From: Kandleria vitulina DSM 20405
GTDB taxonomy: Bacteria > Bacillota_I > Bacilli_A > Erysipelotrichales > Coprobacillaceae
Assembly (NCBI RefSeq): GCF_000702065.1
Contig: NZ_JNKN01000004.1
Span: forward strand, 104,967-168,966
Direction: 5' to 3'
Length of the DNA: 64,000 nucleotides
Both the position numbers and the translations under genes were made by a program. A model generated the notes under the pieces. That model had not been told where the DNA came from, did not search any database, and saw only the letters and a program-made list of their open reading frames with translations. Shown here piece by piece: positions 45,532-54,442 of this stretch (its first letter is position 1; each line of letters begins with the position of its first letter).

Positions 45532-46056
45532 TTACTCCTTATAGTAATAAATCTTATTGTGATGATTTTCATTGATATCCAGATTATACGATTCAGTAGA
45601 ATCTGGAAGATTTGTATCTAAATGATTCTTTAGTTTAAACTTAAGTAATTCTAATGTCTGTTTTTGAGCATAATCGTACTTTCCTTCCATTTCATATTTA
45701 AAATCAATTCTACTTTTTGATCTTATGTATCCCAAAAAATGGATGGAAAGCTTATGTCCCTTATAAAAAGATTTCTTAAATACTGGATGGTTGTTTTTAT
45801 AAAGCATTCCATTTTTTACATACAGTGCCTGCCACTTATGTTCATTATCAGGACTTGCATTAGTGAAGGTAAGATATGGTGTATAAATAAGTTCATCGTG
45901 AACATATTTAATCACCTTTTCTGTTTTTTTCTGTATGCGTTTTTCGTTATAGTGCAATGCATTATCGACAATCCTATAAAACTTAAATGAGCTATATCCT
46001 AAGATGCAGAAGGTAATAAACATCAGTAGATAGATCTTTATCTTCTTTAGTTTCAT
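45532..46056 (-). CDS. Pilus-operon membrane protein sharing a block with the large minor pilin
   Basis: 174 aa: short basic N-terminus, one membrane segment (IYLLMFITFCILGYSSF, residues 8-24), then an extracellular domain. The stretch KWQALYVKNGMLYKNN ... FKKSFYKGHKLSIHFLGY aligns by eye with KWRCMYVEDGRLYWTN ... FSDGFYNGKENKLSISFTN in the 643 aa minor pilin at 51910-53838. It has no FTLIE prepilin motif. It lies between PilO-like and pilB; a pilin-like or PilP-like accessory role is inferred. Confidence 0.8.
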   Translation of the reverse strand: MKLKKIKIYLLMFITFCILGYSSFKFYRIVDNALHYNEKRIQKKTEKVIKYVHDELIYTPYLTFTNASPDNEHKWQALYVKNGMLYKNNHPVFKKSFYKGHKLSIHFLGYIRSKSRIDFKYEMEGKYDYAQKQTLELLKFKLKNHLDTNLPDSTESYNLDINENHHNKIYYYKE

Positions 46057-46074
46057 AGACTAACCCTCAATTAT

Positions 46075-46668
46075 CTATTCTTCATTTAACATATAGATCT
46101 CTAGCACAGTGTTAAATCTTACAGATGAAGTAGAATCATTATCTACGCTATAACTAAATGAAGAGATATACGCACTCTTGATACGACTTCTGATCTGGTC
46201 AATAAATTTTAAATAAGATTTGCTGTCACCATCACAGATAATAGATACTGTGCTTAATGTGATATTCTTTGGCAATGTTGTTTGTTCACTGCCTTCCTGA
46301 TCATTTGTCTGTTTTTGTCCAGATGTCATATTTAATGAAACAGGTGTAAGCTGACAGTTTTGAATTTCAGTTGTGATTGTTTTACTCAAATTTGTATTTG
46401 ATGTCTTTTTATAATAACGTTGTGTCAATTGTTTATGATTATTTTTCTGAACGCTCAACTGTGTAGAAGCATTCTGATAAAGCTGCAGCTTAGACTGCAG
46501 TTCAGTCAGTTCTACATTTCTTTTGGCAATGGTTTCCTTGTTTTTTTGATAGCCATCAAGCTGTGGCTTAATGAGACCAAACCATCCTCCCATAATCAAT
46601 AGGAAACAAAGAAGAACGTAAAGCATAATCTTTTCTCGTTTCGACATAGACTGAAAAATCTCTTTCAC
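46075..46668 (-). CDS. pilO: PilO/GspM-like type IV pilus assembly protein
   Basis: 197 aa bitopic protein: short cytosolic N-terminus, membrane segment IMLYVLLCFLLIMGGWFGLI (residues 14-33), coiled coil (about 38-90), then a ferredoxin-like periplasm-facing domain (ITLSTVSIICDGDSKSYLKFIDQI). Topology, size and order PilM-N-O support the assignment; sequence identity to Gram-negative PilO is low. Two bases after the PilN-like gene. Confidence 0.75.
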   Translation of the reverse strand: MKEIFQSMSKREKIMLYVLLCFLLIMGGWFGLIKPQLDGYQKNKETIAKRNVELTELQSKLQLYQNASTQLSVQKNNHKQLTQRYYKKTSNTNLSKTITTEIQNCQLTPVSLNMTSGQKQTNDQEGSEQTTLPKNITLSTVSIICDGDSKSYLKFIDQIRSRIKSAYISSFSYSVDNDSTSSVRFNTVLEIYMLNEE

Positions 46669-46669
46669 T

Positions 46670-47332
46670 CTACATTCCTCCTTTCAATTGAAAACTTACT
46701 GAATAATGATAAGTGTAGTTAGAAGGCTGTGTTGTATTCTGATTGCCAGTTGTATCTTCTTCAGTTGCATTTTGATCAGTTGTATTTTGTTGCGTAGTAT
46801 CCTCTTGTGATTTATCAGATGTATAACCATTAAAAGTCACTTTATCATAATGCGTGTTCTTTGAAATCTCATCTACATATTCATTGACATTCAATGCTGA
46901 GATTGTAGTCCCCTGCACTGTTACTGCATTGTTGTCTTTTGAAAATGTCATCTGTGTAATCTGACAATCAGACTTTTCTGCACGATTATAGAGATCGTCT
47001 CCTATTTTTTGTGTAAAGGGAACATAGTCATCAAGTGACTTGTTGAACTTTGTGATTTTCTGGTTATCAGAAATCAAAGTTTTTGTTTCCTCATAGGACT
47101 CTTTATCAGCCACAGATAATGCCCCTTTTGTCTTTCCTATCTGACGATTTACATCATTTAATTCACTTTGAGTTGCCAATCTCGCATACAGTGCTGTTCC
47201 AGATGCAACAAGGACCACAAAAACAATTCCGGCGATTGGCAAAATTATTTTGTATTTATCATATCTATGCGGATCTTTAAACGATTCCTCGTATACCGCA
47301 AGAATATTTATTCTCTTGCTTTTGATTCCCAT
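46670..47332 (-). CDS. pilN: PilN-like type IV pilus assembly protein
   Basis: 220 aa: N-terminus begins MGIKSKRINILAVYEESFK (the 'INLL'-type motif PilN uses to bind PilM is present only as INIL), membrane segment IILPIAGIVFVVLVASGTAL (about 28-47), coiled coil, then a small extracellular domain. It contains a Thr/Gln/Asn-rich low-complexity loop around residues 175-205. It sits between PilM-like and PilO-like genes. Confidence 0.75.
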   Translation of the reverse strand: MGIKSKRINILAVYEESFKDPHRYDKYKIILPIAGIVFVVLVASGTALYARLATQSELNDVNRQIGKTKGALSVADKESYEETKTLISDNQKITKFNKSLDDYVPFTQKIGDDLYNRAEKSDCQITQMTFSKDNNAVTVQGTTISALNVNEYVDEISKNTHYDKVTFNGYTSDKSQEDTTQQNTTDQNATEEDTTGNQNTTQPSNYTYHYSVSFQLKGGM

Positions 47333-47335
47333 TCC

Positions 47336-48238
47336 TTACTCCCCTATCAGATAACCTAAAGTATTAAGATAATTATTCAAGGAAACTTCTTCCTCATTTT
47401 CCTTGTCATAATAAATACCTTTTGCTTTTGGCAGCATCATGCTTTCTATTTCTAAAATGTTTGATATTCTCTCACAGACAAGATCACTAACATCCGGACT
47501 CAATCCTGAAAAATAAACTGTTGAGAACGGTGCATTATTTTTCGGACTGTTCGCAAACTGCTGAAGCTGAGATATTGCTCTAACAATATCTGAGCCAAAG
47601 CTCTGTGTATCGCTGATATCAGAGAATATTCTGTTTCTTGTCGTTAAAACATAATTTCCCTTTGAAAATACTGATGAAATAATTTCATTTCCATCAACTC
47701 TTGTAATAGAAAATGAACCATCTGTCATATTAGGCAAATATTCTTTTAATCTAATAAGAATATTGATTGAAAAGTCAATATCGACTACATTTATTTCAAG
47801 ACTTTCAAATAGATTAAGATATGTCGTAATCAAGTCTTTATCAATCCCCACTCCTAATATACGCACTGCTTTTTTTATTTCTTCATCTTCTCCAATGTAA
47901 CCATAATCATAGAGCATCTCTTCATCACCTTCATAAAGGGTCGCAAACTCATTTTTAAGATGTTCTATGATTCTTTTCTTTGACATCTTTGGAATAACCA
48001 ATGATCTTGCGATGATCTTATTACTATCTAGAATCAAGATACACTCTTCAATATCATATTGACTCTTTAATTCAGCCAAGGCTTCCTTGATGCTTGTATC
48101 ATCAATAATGACACCATTGATAATGGCATTATCATCTATTTTAACATGTGCGTGATGGGCGATGTTAACCGCATCTCTTTTACGTTTCCCTTGAATAAAT
48201 TCAATACTTTGTGTCTTTATTAAAATAATATTTTCCAT
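47336..48238 (-). CDS. pilM: PilM-like actin-fold pilus assembly protein (divergent)
   Basis: 300 aa soluble protein. Order in the operon (pilC-M-N-O) and the pattern CILILDSNKIIARSLVIPKMSKKRIIEHLKNEF (residues about 65-97) match PilM-type actin-like proteins that anchor PilN in the cytosol. The nucleotide-binding motifs are weak, so it may have lost ATP binding. It is shorter than typical PilM (about 350). Confidence 0.65.
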   Translation of the reverse strand: MENIILIKTQSIEFIQGKRKRDAVNIAHHAHVKIDDNAIINGVIIDDTSIKEALAELKSQYDIEECILILDSNKIIARSLVIPKMSKKRIIEHLKNEFATLYEGDEEMLYDYGYIGEDEEIKKAVRILGVGIDKDLITTYLNLFESLEINVVDIDFSINILIRLKEYLPNMTDGSFSITRVDGNEIISSVFSKGNYVLTTRNRIFSDISDTQSFGSDIVRAISQLQQFANSPKNNAPFSTVYFSGLSPDVSDLVCERISNILEIESMMLPKAKGIYYDKENEEEVSLNNYLNTLGYLIGE

Positions 48239-48247
48239 AAGAATCCC

Positions 48248-49441
48248 CTAATTTCCAATGCTGCCATATAGTGAATACAATGGCAACATGACAGATATGA
48301 TAATAAGTCCAATCATTGCCCCTAACACAATGATAAGAACTGGCTGTAGAATCGTTATCATCTGGTCTGTCGCAATCTCTGCTTCGAATTCGAAATCATC
48401 ACTGATGCTGTCGAGCATCGTATCAAGACGACCTGATTCTTCACCAATGTAGATTGAAGCAGAAAGTTTTGGATCAAAACCTTCAACTTTATCTAATGCC
48501 ACAGATAGATTTTGTCCAGAACGTACATCCAATGCTACCTGTTCAAACTGCGATTCAATGTAGACATTGTTGATGGTCTTTCTTGCCAACGATAAAGACT
48601 TAATCATTGATACACCACTTGTATACAACGAACTTAAACTACGAGCAAAACGTGCTGTGTAAATGATACTGATCAAATGACCAATCAATGGCAGTTTAAT
48701 CTTTAAGCGATCCCATTTATATCTTATTGAAGGTGCCTTCAATGATGCATTGACTGATGCTATTAATGATAATAAAACAATTAATATCCAGTACCATGAA
48801 TGAATCATGATTTTAGAAATACCAAATACAATCTTTGTGATTATTGGCATCTCATATCCATGGAAGACTTCAAAGAACTGCGGCATGATTACTGTAAATA
48901 CTACAATCATAACAATAACTGTAACAGTAAATAGAATAATTGGATATGTCATTGCAGATTTGATTTTCCCATTTAATCTATTATCTCTAGTAAACTGGTC
49001 AGCTAATTTCAAGAATGCCTGATCAAGTTTACCTGATGCCTCTGCACTTTTGATCATATTGATCATTAATGGTGGAAACATATCATCCTGCATGGATAAA
49101 GCTGTACTCATTGGAAAACCTTGCTGAAGCTTAACGTAGACATTACGATAAATCATTTTTAGTTTTGCATCATGTTCACGTCTTACAACAATGGACATTG
49201 CAGAAATAAGTGAGATCCCTGATTGAATCATAGTTCCCATCTGACGACAGAAATCTGAAGCTGCATCATTCTTGATAACTTTTTTCTTCTTATCATCTTT
49301 GGCTTCTTTGGAATAAATTAAAAACAGCCCTTCTTCTCTTAAATGATTAAGAAGTTCTTCATAATTATCAACTTCCACTTTGCCAAAGTGGTGTTTAGAA
49401 TAAATATCTTTTGCACAATATCTAAATACAGCCATTTTCAA
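48248..49441 (-). CDS. pilC: Type IV pilus inner-membrane platform protein PilC
   Basis: Integral membrane platform on which pilin is assembled. 397 aa with two T2SSF domains, each ending in membrane segments. Seen: FCRQMGTMIQSGISLISAMS (first domain), SAMTYPIILFTVTVIVMIVV, FARSLSSLYTSGVSMIKSLS (second domain), and C-terminal DQMITILQPVLIIVLGAMIGLI. First gene of the motor operon, behind the promoter at 49460-49488. Confidence 0.93.
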   Translation of the reverse strand: MKMAVFRYCAKDIYSKHHFGKVEVDNYEELLNHLREEGLFLIYSKEAKDDKKKKVIKNDAASDFCRQMGTMIQSGISLISAMSIVVRREHDAKLKMIYRNVYVKLQQGFPMSTALSMQDDMFPPLMINMIKSAEASGKLDQAFLKLADQFTRDNRLNGKIKSAMTYPIILFTVTVIVMIVVFTVIMPQFFEVFHGYEMPIITKIVFGISKIMIHSWYWILIVLLSLIASVNASLKAPSIRYKWDRLKIKLPLIGHLISIIYTARFARSLSSLYTSGVSMIKSLSLARKTINNVYIESQFEQVALDVRSGQNLSVALDKVEGFDPKLSASIYIGEESGRLDTMLDSISDDFEFEAEIATDQMITILQPVLIIVLGAMIGLIIISVMLPLYSLYGSIGN

Positions 49442-49459
49442 TCATCCTCCATATATACA

Positions 49460-49488
49460 ATTATAACCCAAATATTACTTTTTTTGAA
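49460..49488 (-). promoter_or_regulatory. Probable promoter of the pilC-M-N-O-B-T operon
   Basis: -35 TTCAAA (weak, 49483-49488), 17-base spacer, -10 TATAAT (49460-49465) on minus, following the terminator at 49522-49554 and about 19 bases before the pilC ATG. Confidence 0.5.
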
Positions 49489-49521
49489 TACACAGTCAAT
49501 TATTAGTCAAATAATATTAGC

Positions 49522-49554
49522 AAAAAAGTGAGATCTTATCGACCTCACTTTTTA
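49522..49554 (-). terminator. Intrinsic terminator of the pilin/pilD operon
   Basis: Stem AAAAAGTGAG / CTCACTTTTT with an 11-base loop and T-run; begins at the stop codon of the 64 aa gene. Confidence 0.85.
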
Positions 49555-49746
49555 TTTCATGTATTTTTTTAAATTAAAATGTTCCTTTTTAGCAAGTTCA
49601 AGAAGCTGCTCATTTGATGCATCTTCTACCTTGCACATATCAAGAAAGCCAAAGACTCCTGAAAAGCTGACCATCTGTGCTCCATACTCATTAATCAGAT
49701 CTTTTTTTAATCTCTTATAATCAATTTCTTTCTTTGATGAAAACAT
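49552..49746 (-). CDS. Small protein of unknown function in the pilus locus
   Basis: 64 aa, no signal peptide or membrane segment. MFSSKKEIDYKRLKKDLINE, AQMVSFSGVFGFLDMCKVED, then NEQLLELAKKEHFNLKKYMK. It looks like a small soluble helical protein. It follows pilD by 12 bases and is last before the terminator. I do not recognise a family. Confidence 0.7.
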   Translation of the reverse strand: MFSSKKEIDYKRLKKDLINEYGAQMVSFSGVFGFLDMCKVEDASNEQLLELAKKEHFNLKKYMK

Positions 49747-49758
49747 GTTATCACCGAC

Positions 49759-50526
49759 TTATAGATGAAGATTAAAGAAAGACAAATACAAAAGCAATAA
49801 TTGCCATCCATACAATGAAGAAATAAATGCACCAAAACAAATGAACGGACCAAATGCCATATGTTCCTGCAATTTAATATTATGAGTTGCCAACAAGAAA
49901 ATAGCCCAAATGCCAGCTAACACAATCGCAATAAATATACCAATAAGCATAAGCTTATAGCCTAGCAGAAAACCAAGCACCGCTGTGAGTTTAATATCGC
50001 CTCCGCCAAAGGCGCCATCCTTGATGTAACATAAGCCAAGCATCGGCAGACTGACACAGAAGAATCCAATCACCTTTTCAATAAGAGGAACATCTGCAAC
50101 AAAAATCGAAAGAATACCCATTATCCCTAACGCTATTACAAGTTCATCCGGTATTGTCATAGTATCAATATCAATAAACGTAATAGCCAAAAGGATCATG
50201 TAGCATACAAAAACAAAAGGTGTCACAATATCAAAATAGAATGCATGTAAACAGATCAAGCCAATACATCCTCCCATTATTTCAATGAGCGGCGTACGCC
50301 AGCCAATCTTTGCGCCGCAATAGCGGCATCTTCCTCTCAAAAGAACCCAGCTTACAATTGGTATGAGATCATACCATTTTAATTGTGTCTTGCATTCATC
50401 ACATCTGCTTCTTCCTTTGCTTATTGATATGCCTTTAGGCAATCTATCAATAACAACATTAATAAATGAAGCGACACATGCCCCTACTATAAATGCATAA
50501 ATATATACTAAAATCATTTTTATCAC
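49759..50526 (-). CDS. pilD: Type IV prepilin peptidase PilD (A24 family)
   Basis: Membrane aspartic protease that cleaves class III signal peptides after the Gly of 'KG/FTLIE' and N-methylates the mature Phe. 255 aa. Seen: N-terminal methylase domain with zinc cysteines CDECKTQL and CRYCGAKIG, and the two catalytic Asp in DIDTMTIPDEL and GGGDIKLTAVLG. Overlaps the preceding minor pilin gene by 4 bases. Confidence 0.95.
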   Translation of the reverse strand: MIKMILVYIYAFIVGACVASFINVVIDRLPKGISISKGRSRCDECKTQLKWYDLIPIVSWVLLRGRCRYCGAKIGWRTPLIEIMGGCIGLICLHAFYFDIVTPFVFVCYMILLAITFIDIDTMTIPDELVIALGIMGILSIFVADVPLIEKVIGFFCVSLPMLGLCYIKDGAFGGGDIKLTAVLGFLLGYKLMLIGIFIAIVLAGIWAIFLLATHNIKLQEHMAFGPFICFGAFISSLYGWQLLLLYLSFFNLHL

Positions 50527-51407
50527 CCGTATATTTCTGAGTTTGTTAAATATTTAGTTAACCAATCTTTATATTGTTGTTTAGTGGAATTCTTGGCATT
50601 TGAATAGTTTCCAACATATGTCCATGAATATTTTCGAGCATCTTCTGGTGTGCTGCTTCCTGAATAGCCAACTGCATCCACATTTGATCCATTATATTTC
50701 AAATCACAGCAGTAGATATCATCGCTACCAGAGTTCTGATTAACGACAAGATCTCCTTTTAAATATGTAGAATTTGGATCAAAAGCTGGATTCATTAACT
50801 GCCAGCCACTTAACGCATTGCCAGGAGATAAGGTATCATTTACTTGTTTCTCTTCAATCTTAATATCAGAAGAAATATTTTTCCCAGTAACAACCCAATC
50901 ATCAGTCTTAGCTACCTTTAAATAGATTTTATTATTATAAGTAACATAATCACCTATGCGATATCTATTGTCACTTACATAATCTCCTTGATCAAGTTTA
51001 CTTCCATCTTCTCTTACACAATCAATAAACTGTATACGATCATAAACGGTAAATGTAACAAGATTCGTATCAACTTTATGCAATGATACAGTATCTACAT
51101 TCTTCTCAAATGCTTCAAAACGCTGCATCAGGATATCAGGCTTAATTATAGATTTCTCATAAATCTGAATTTCCTGTTCATAATTCTGATCACCTACACG
51201 AAAAGATATTTTCTTATTGCTTTTAGTTGCTTCTGTTTCCTTTTGAACCTCGGAGAATGTCGAATCCACATTTCTCTTTAATTTATTAGACTGAACCAAT
51301 TGATGAGAAAACGACAGCACAGCTGTCAATACAGCTGAAAAAATAATGGCAAGAATACAAAATGAAATCACAACTTCTATAAGTGTAAAACCTTTATTGT
51401 TCTTCAT
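50523..51407 (-). CDS. Minor pilin with carbohydrate-binding-like module (PilV-like)
   Basis: 294 aa. Class III signal MKNNKG/FTLIEVVISFCILA with Glu5 of the mature protein, hydrophobic helix, then an extracellular domain. The second half holds module-like repeats: YRIGDYVTYNNKIYLKVAKTDDW (about residue 148), and SGWQLMNPAFDPNSTYLKGD (about 200) followed by VVNQ, IYCCDLKYNG, KYSWTYVG. This 'W...Y..GD.V...Y....W' pattern is like CBM5/12 chitin-binding modules and recurs in the 643 aa subunit. Role as a tip adhesin is inferred. Confidence 0.85.
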   Translation of the reverse strand: MKNNKGFTLIEVVISFCILAIIFSAVLTAVLSFSHQLVQSNKLKRNVDSTFSEVQKETEATKSNKKISFRVGDQNYEQEIQIYEKSIIKPDILMQRFEAFEKNVDTVSLHKVDTNLVTFTVYDRIQFIDCVREDGSKLDQGDYVSDNRYRIGDYVTYNNKIYLKVAKTDDWVVTGKNISSDIKIEEKQVNDTLSPGNALSGWQLMNPAFDPNSTYLKGDLVVNQNSGSDDIYCCDLKYNGSNVDAVGYSGSSTPEDARKYSWTYVGNYSNAKNSTKQQYKDWLTKYLTNSEIYG

Positions 51408-51410
51408 TTT

Positions 51411-51890
51411 CTATTCCTCCTTTAACTTTGCAGCATCTTTACCGACATGCCAATGCTTTTCGTTATTATAAGATACATAAGCCTTATATGAATCAGTCTG
51501 TCCACGATAATATACTTTGACATAAACCACAATGTGCAATGTATCCTTATTTCTTGTAATAGTACATTTTTTTACTTTCCCTAAAGAATAATCACTATCA
51601 TCAAGGTGAATATCAGTAGGATTGATTGTAATATCATGACTCAATTTCATTAATGATAAAGCATCTTTAAAATTTCCATCATTTTTTAGATTATCTTGAT
51701 TATTAACAATATAGGCAGATAGACTCTCTGAAATACTTTTAGCATTCAAGTAAGCTTGCCTTTTGGAATAGTTATTTACAGATTGACGATAATAACTACC
51801 ACCTAAAGAAATCATTCCTACCAAAAGTATCGTTACAATCAATCCTGCTATTATTGTAAAAGTTAACGCAGATCCTTTATTATTATTCAT
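51411..51890 (-). CDS. Minor pilin-like protein without canonical FTLIE (PilX-like)
   Basis: 159 aa. N-terminus MNNNKGSALTFTIIAGLIVT resembles PilX/GspK-type subunits: 'KG/SAL' replaces 'KG/FTLIE', and the mature position-5 Glu is absent (Thr-Phe there), as is common for tip-initiating subunits. The rest is a small mixed alpha/beta domain (CTITRNKDTLHIVVYVKVYY). It lies between the two module-bearing minor pilins. Confidence 0.8.
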   Translation of the reverse strand: MNNNKGSALTFTIIAGLIVTILLVGMISLGGSYYRQSVNNYSKRQAYLNAKSISESLSAYIVNNQDNLKNDGNFKDALSLMKLSHDITINPTDIHLDDSDYSLGKVKKCTITRNKDTLHIVVYVKVYYRGQTDSYKAYVSYNNEKHWHVGKDAAKLKEE

Positions 51891-51909
51891 TCAAACCCCT
51901 TCTCACTCA

Positions 51910-53838
51910 TTAATTTGGTTTCTTCCAGATAGAATCTCGACACTCAAGCTTTTTCCCATTAACCCATTCCGTAATCTCCTGCAAGATAAACTGATTAACT
52001 ATATCCCGTTCACCATAACCTGACATATACGAATGCTTATCAATATTGCAAGTTCTCCTGCTCGCAAGTGTCAATGAAGAATATTTATTATACATATCAC
52101 CACCAAAGCATATTCTATAGTCATGAATACCATCAGCTACATTATTTCTCATTCCCGTACGAACCCAATCACCTTGTTCATACGAACTATATGGCTGATA
52201 TTCATTCTCTAATAATTTCCATCCTGATAATAAACCATGTGAATGTTCATCATGATTCTTATTACCAGGTTCATGCGTTGTACCTGATTTATAGTAATCA
52301 GTAAAGATCTTTACATAAAGCTGATAATAATCATGATTATTACCACCATTATAGATCTTAACCTTAACAACACTACCTTTCTTATAGTCGCCTTGCATAT
52401 CCTTCAACGTATCATATTCCTCAATACCATTAAACTGTGTTTCATATGTCGGATAATTTAGCTTATACTTATTTTTTCTTTGTAAAATCAATGAATTTGT
52501 AGGAGCTTCGATACTCATTCTCTTATTTCCATTTTCCTCATTATTATCAAGAAACATGTGCTCATTGTAAATATTAGAATTTGCAGTTGGCATTTGTTCA
52601 GCTTCTCTCCAATAGAGACTCCAAGGTCCAATATAAGGAACGGCATCATTGCTTGCTTCTAACGGTGTCCTTTGATAATATCGGTTATTATATTTAATAA
52701 ATTGACCGGACTTAATTGACGCTGCCTCTTTTGAATCATTAATAGTCTTTGCAACTTTAGAAAGTGTTTGAGTAGTCAAAACATTCCATTGTGTAGAATT
52801 TTGATTAGTAAATGATACAGGATCAATACCCTTGTTATGCCAGTTCCAATCACCAGTCCACTTATAATATTGACCATCACTACCTCTTACAATATCACCT
52901 TTAACATATCCAGAATTATTATCATAATTCTCATCAAGTTTTTCCCAACAAGAATTAGGTTTATCAGGAGCAACATTATCGTTTGTAGATTCTAATAAAA
53001 TATACCAATATCCCTTATAAAATACATAATCACCTGCACGATAAATTGATTGAATTGGATAATTATCATTAAAATCAGCAGAATGTGATTCCTCTGGTTC
53101 ATAATATCCCATATTCAAATAAGGTGTCATAAGATACAGTTTATCTTTTACCGTGTAAGTATAAGTAGGAGTAACATCACCAGGATCAGGTGTTGGTGTT
53201 GGATTAACATCCTCTATTGTTTCTGAAGAAGAATAATTCGTAGAACGATAATACAATCTTTTAGAAGATAAACTTTGCTTTTCACTAAACTTATGATATT
53301 GAAGATTAGCATCAACACTTAAATCTTCCGTCAATGTCTCATTAAGATTACTCATATGAATAGTATCTTCTTTATCATACTTCTCATTACTATTAAATAA
53401 TGAATAATACAAATTAATAAAATTATGAGGCGTATGCCCACTTGTTCTAATCACATTCGTAAAAGAAATAGACAACTTATTTTCTTTCCCATTATAAAAC
53501 CCATCAGAAAATAACTGTTTAGCTTGCTTAGTAGCATCATTTGTCCAATAAAGTCTACCATCTTCTACATACATGCATCTCCACTTATCTCCACTATGAA
53601 GTTTCTCTGGAATCTTATCAAAAGATTCCACATACCATGCATCAGTAGAATATTCTAATTCTTTTCTAAAATACTCAACAACATTATCCAGACTCCTTTT
53701 TCTTAAAGTTGTATCAGAATAAACTCCAAATAATCGAAACGTATTAACCAATACAGATCCAGCTACAAATAGCGCAATAGATCCAATCGCAAGTGATACA
53801 ATTATTTCTATGAGTGTAAATCCTTTCTCATTTTTCAT
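51910..53838 (-). CDS. Large minor pilin with repeated carbohydrate-binding-like modules (PilW-like adhesin)
   Basis: 643 aa, unusually long for a pilin. Class III signal MKNEKG/FTLIEIIVSLAIG; pilin domain to about residue 200 including KWRCMYVEDGRLYW; a Pro/Thr linker NPTPTPDPGDVTPTYTYT; then repeated modules: YRAGDYVFYKGYWYILL, SCWEKLDENYDNNSGYVKGD, FIKYNNRYYQRTPLEASND, SGWKLLENEYQPYSSYEQGD. These match the W/Y..GD.V/Y pattern of CBM5/12-like modules. ATG at 53838 chosen (GGGAG 9 bases upstream) over TTG at 53844. Best candidate for the surface-binding tip protein. Confidence 0.87.
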   Translation of the reverse strand: MKNEKGFTLIEIIVSLAIGSIALFVAGSVLVNTFRLFGVYSDTTLRKRSLDNVVEYFRKELEYSTDAWYVESFDKIPEKLHSGDKWRCMYVEDGRLYWTNDATKQAKQLFSDGFYNGKENKLSISFTNVIRTSGHTPHNFINLYYSLFNSNEKYDKEDTIHMSNLNETLTEDLSVDANLQYHKFSEKQSLSSKRLYYRSTNYSSSETIEDVNPTPTPDPGDVTPTYTYTVKDKLYLMTPYLNMGYYEPEESHSADFNDNYPIQSIYRAGDYVFYKGYWYILLESTNDNVAPDKPNSCWEKLDENYDNNSGYVKGDIVRGSDGQYYKWTGDWNWHNKGIDPVSFTNQNSTQWNVLTTQTLSKVAKTINDSKEAASIKSGQFIKYNNRYYQRTPLEASNDAVPYIGPWSLYWREAEQMPTANSNIYNEHMFLDNNEENGNKRMSIEAPTNSLILQRKNKYKLNYPTYETQFNGIEEYDTLKDMQGDYKKGSVVKVKIYNGGNNHDYYQLYVKIFTDYYKSGTTHEPGNKNHDEHSHGLLSGWKLLENEYQPYSSYEQGDWVRTGMRNNVADGIHDYRICFGGDMYNKYSSLTLASRRTCNIDKHSYMSGYGERDIVNQFILQEITEWVNGKKLECRDSIWKKPN

Positions 53839-53923
53839 AAGCAAAATCTCCCATAATTATTCAGCATTATTATATCATATTAACGTCAAATAAATAAATT
53901 AATTAACAAATTAATGATATAAA

Positions 53924-53953
53924 TAAAAACCTCATTGTATTAAACAATGAGGT
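53924..53953 (-). terminator. Terminator after the major pilin gene
   Basis: 10-base perfect stem ACCTCATTGT / ACAATGAGGT with a 5-base loop and T-run. It separates abundant pilin expression from the minor subunits, which would be reached by read-through or a promoter I do not see clearly. Confidence 0.92.
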
Positions 53954-53988
53954 CGGGTTTCTATAGTATTGTGTAATTGAATTATTTA

Positions 53989-54417
53989 TTATGCATCTTT
54001 AACTTCAACTTTTTTGTTAGTATCGATAGTTACTTCTTTTGTTGGCCCATCAGATTCAATCTGAATTTTGCAAACAACCTTTTGAATATCTTTTTCAGCA
54101 GCATCAGTTCCACCAGAAACAGTAATTGCAGTCTCTTTAACGTCATTTACACCAGTATAAGTTTTATTATCGATATAACTTTGCGCAGCTTGTTTTGCTG
54201 CATTTTCATCTTTACCATCTGCAACTGCTTTTGCATACTGAGTCTGAGCATCAATTAATACAGCTCTTGCAACAGTCTGATATTTAGCATTTTTACCTTC
54301 ATTCATGTAAGACATAACTGAAGGAACTGCAACAGCCATTAATACAGCTAAGATTACGATAACAACGATAATTTCAATTAATGTGAATCCTTTTTTATTT
54401 TTTAATTTTTTGAACAT
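53989..54417 (-). CDS. pilA: Type IV major pilin
   Basis: 142 aa. Prepilin signal MFKKLKNKKG/FTLIEIIVVI with Glu5 and a long hydrophobic helix (IVILAVLMAVAVPSVMSYM), then a compact domain (NEGKNAKYQTVARAVLIDAQ, later strands ending in KKVEVKDA). Small size, its own promoter (54443-54470), and terminator suggest the structural subunit. Its first 30 mature residues are nearly identical to the neighbouring pilin at 54510-55025. Confidence 0.92.
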   Translation of the reverse strand: MFKKLKNKKGFTLIEIIVVIVILAVLMAVAVPSVMSYMNEGKNAKYQTVARAVLIDAQTQYAKAVADGKDENAAKQAAQSYIDNKTYTGVNDVKETAITVSGGTDAAEKDIQKVVCKIQIESDGPTKEVTIDTNKKVEVKDA

Positions 54418-54442
54418 GGTATAAAACCTCCCTTTCGTGATT

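Noticed and set aside
51411..51890. Frameshifted canonical prepilin
   Set aside because: The non-canonical KG/SALTF start is in frame and typical of PilX/GspK-type subunits, so no lesion is needed.
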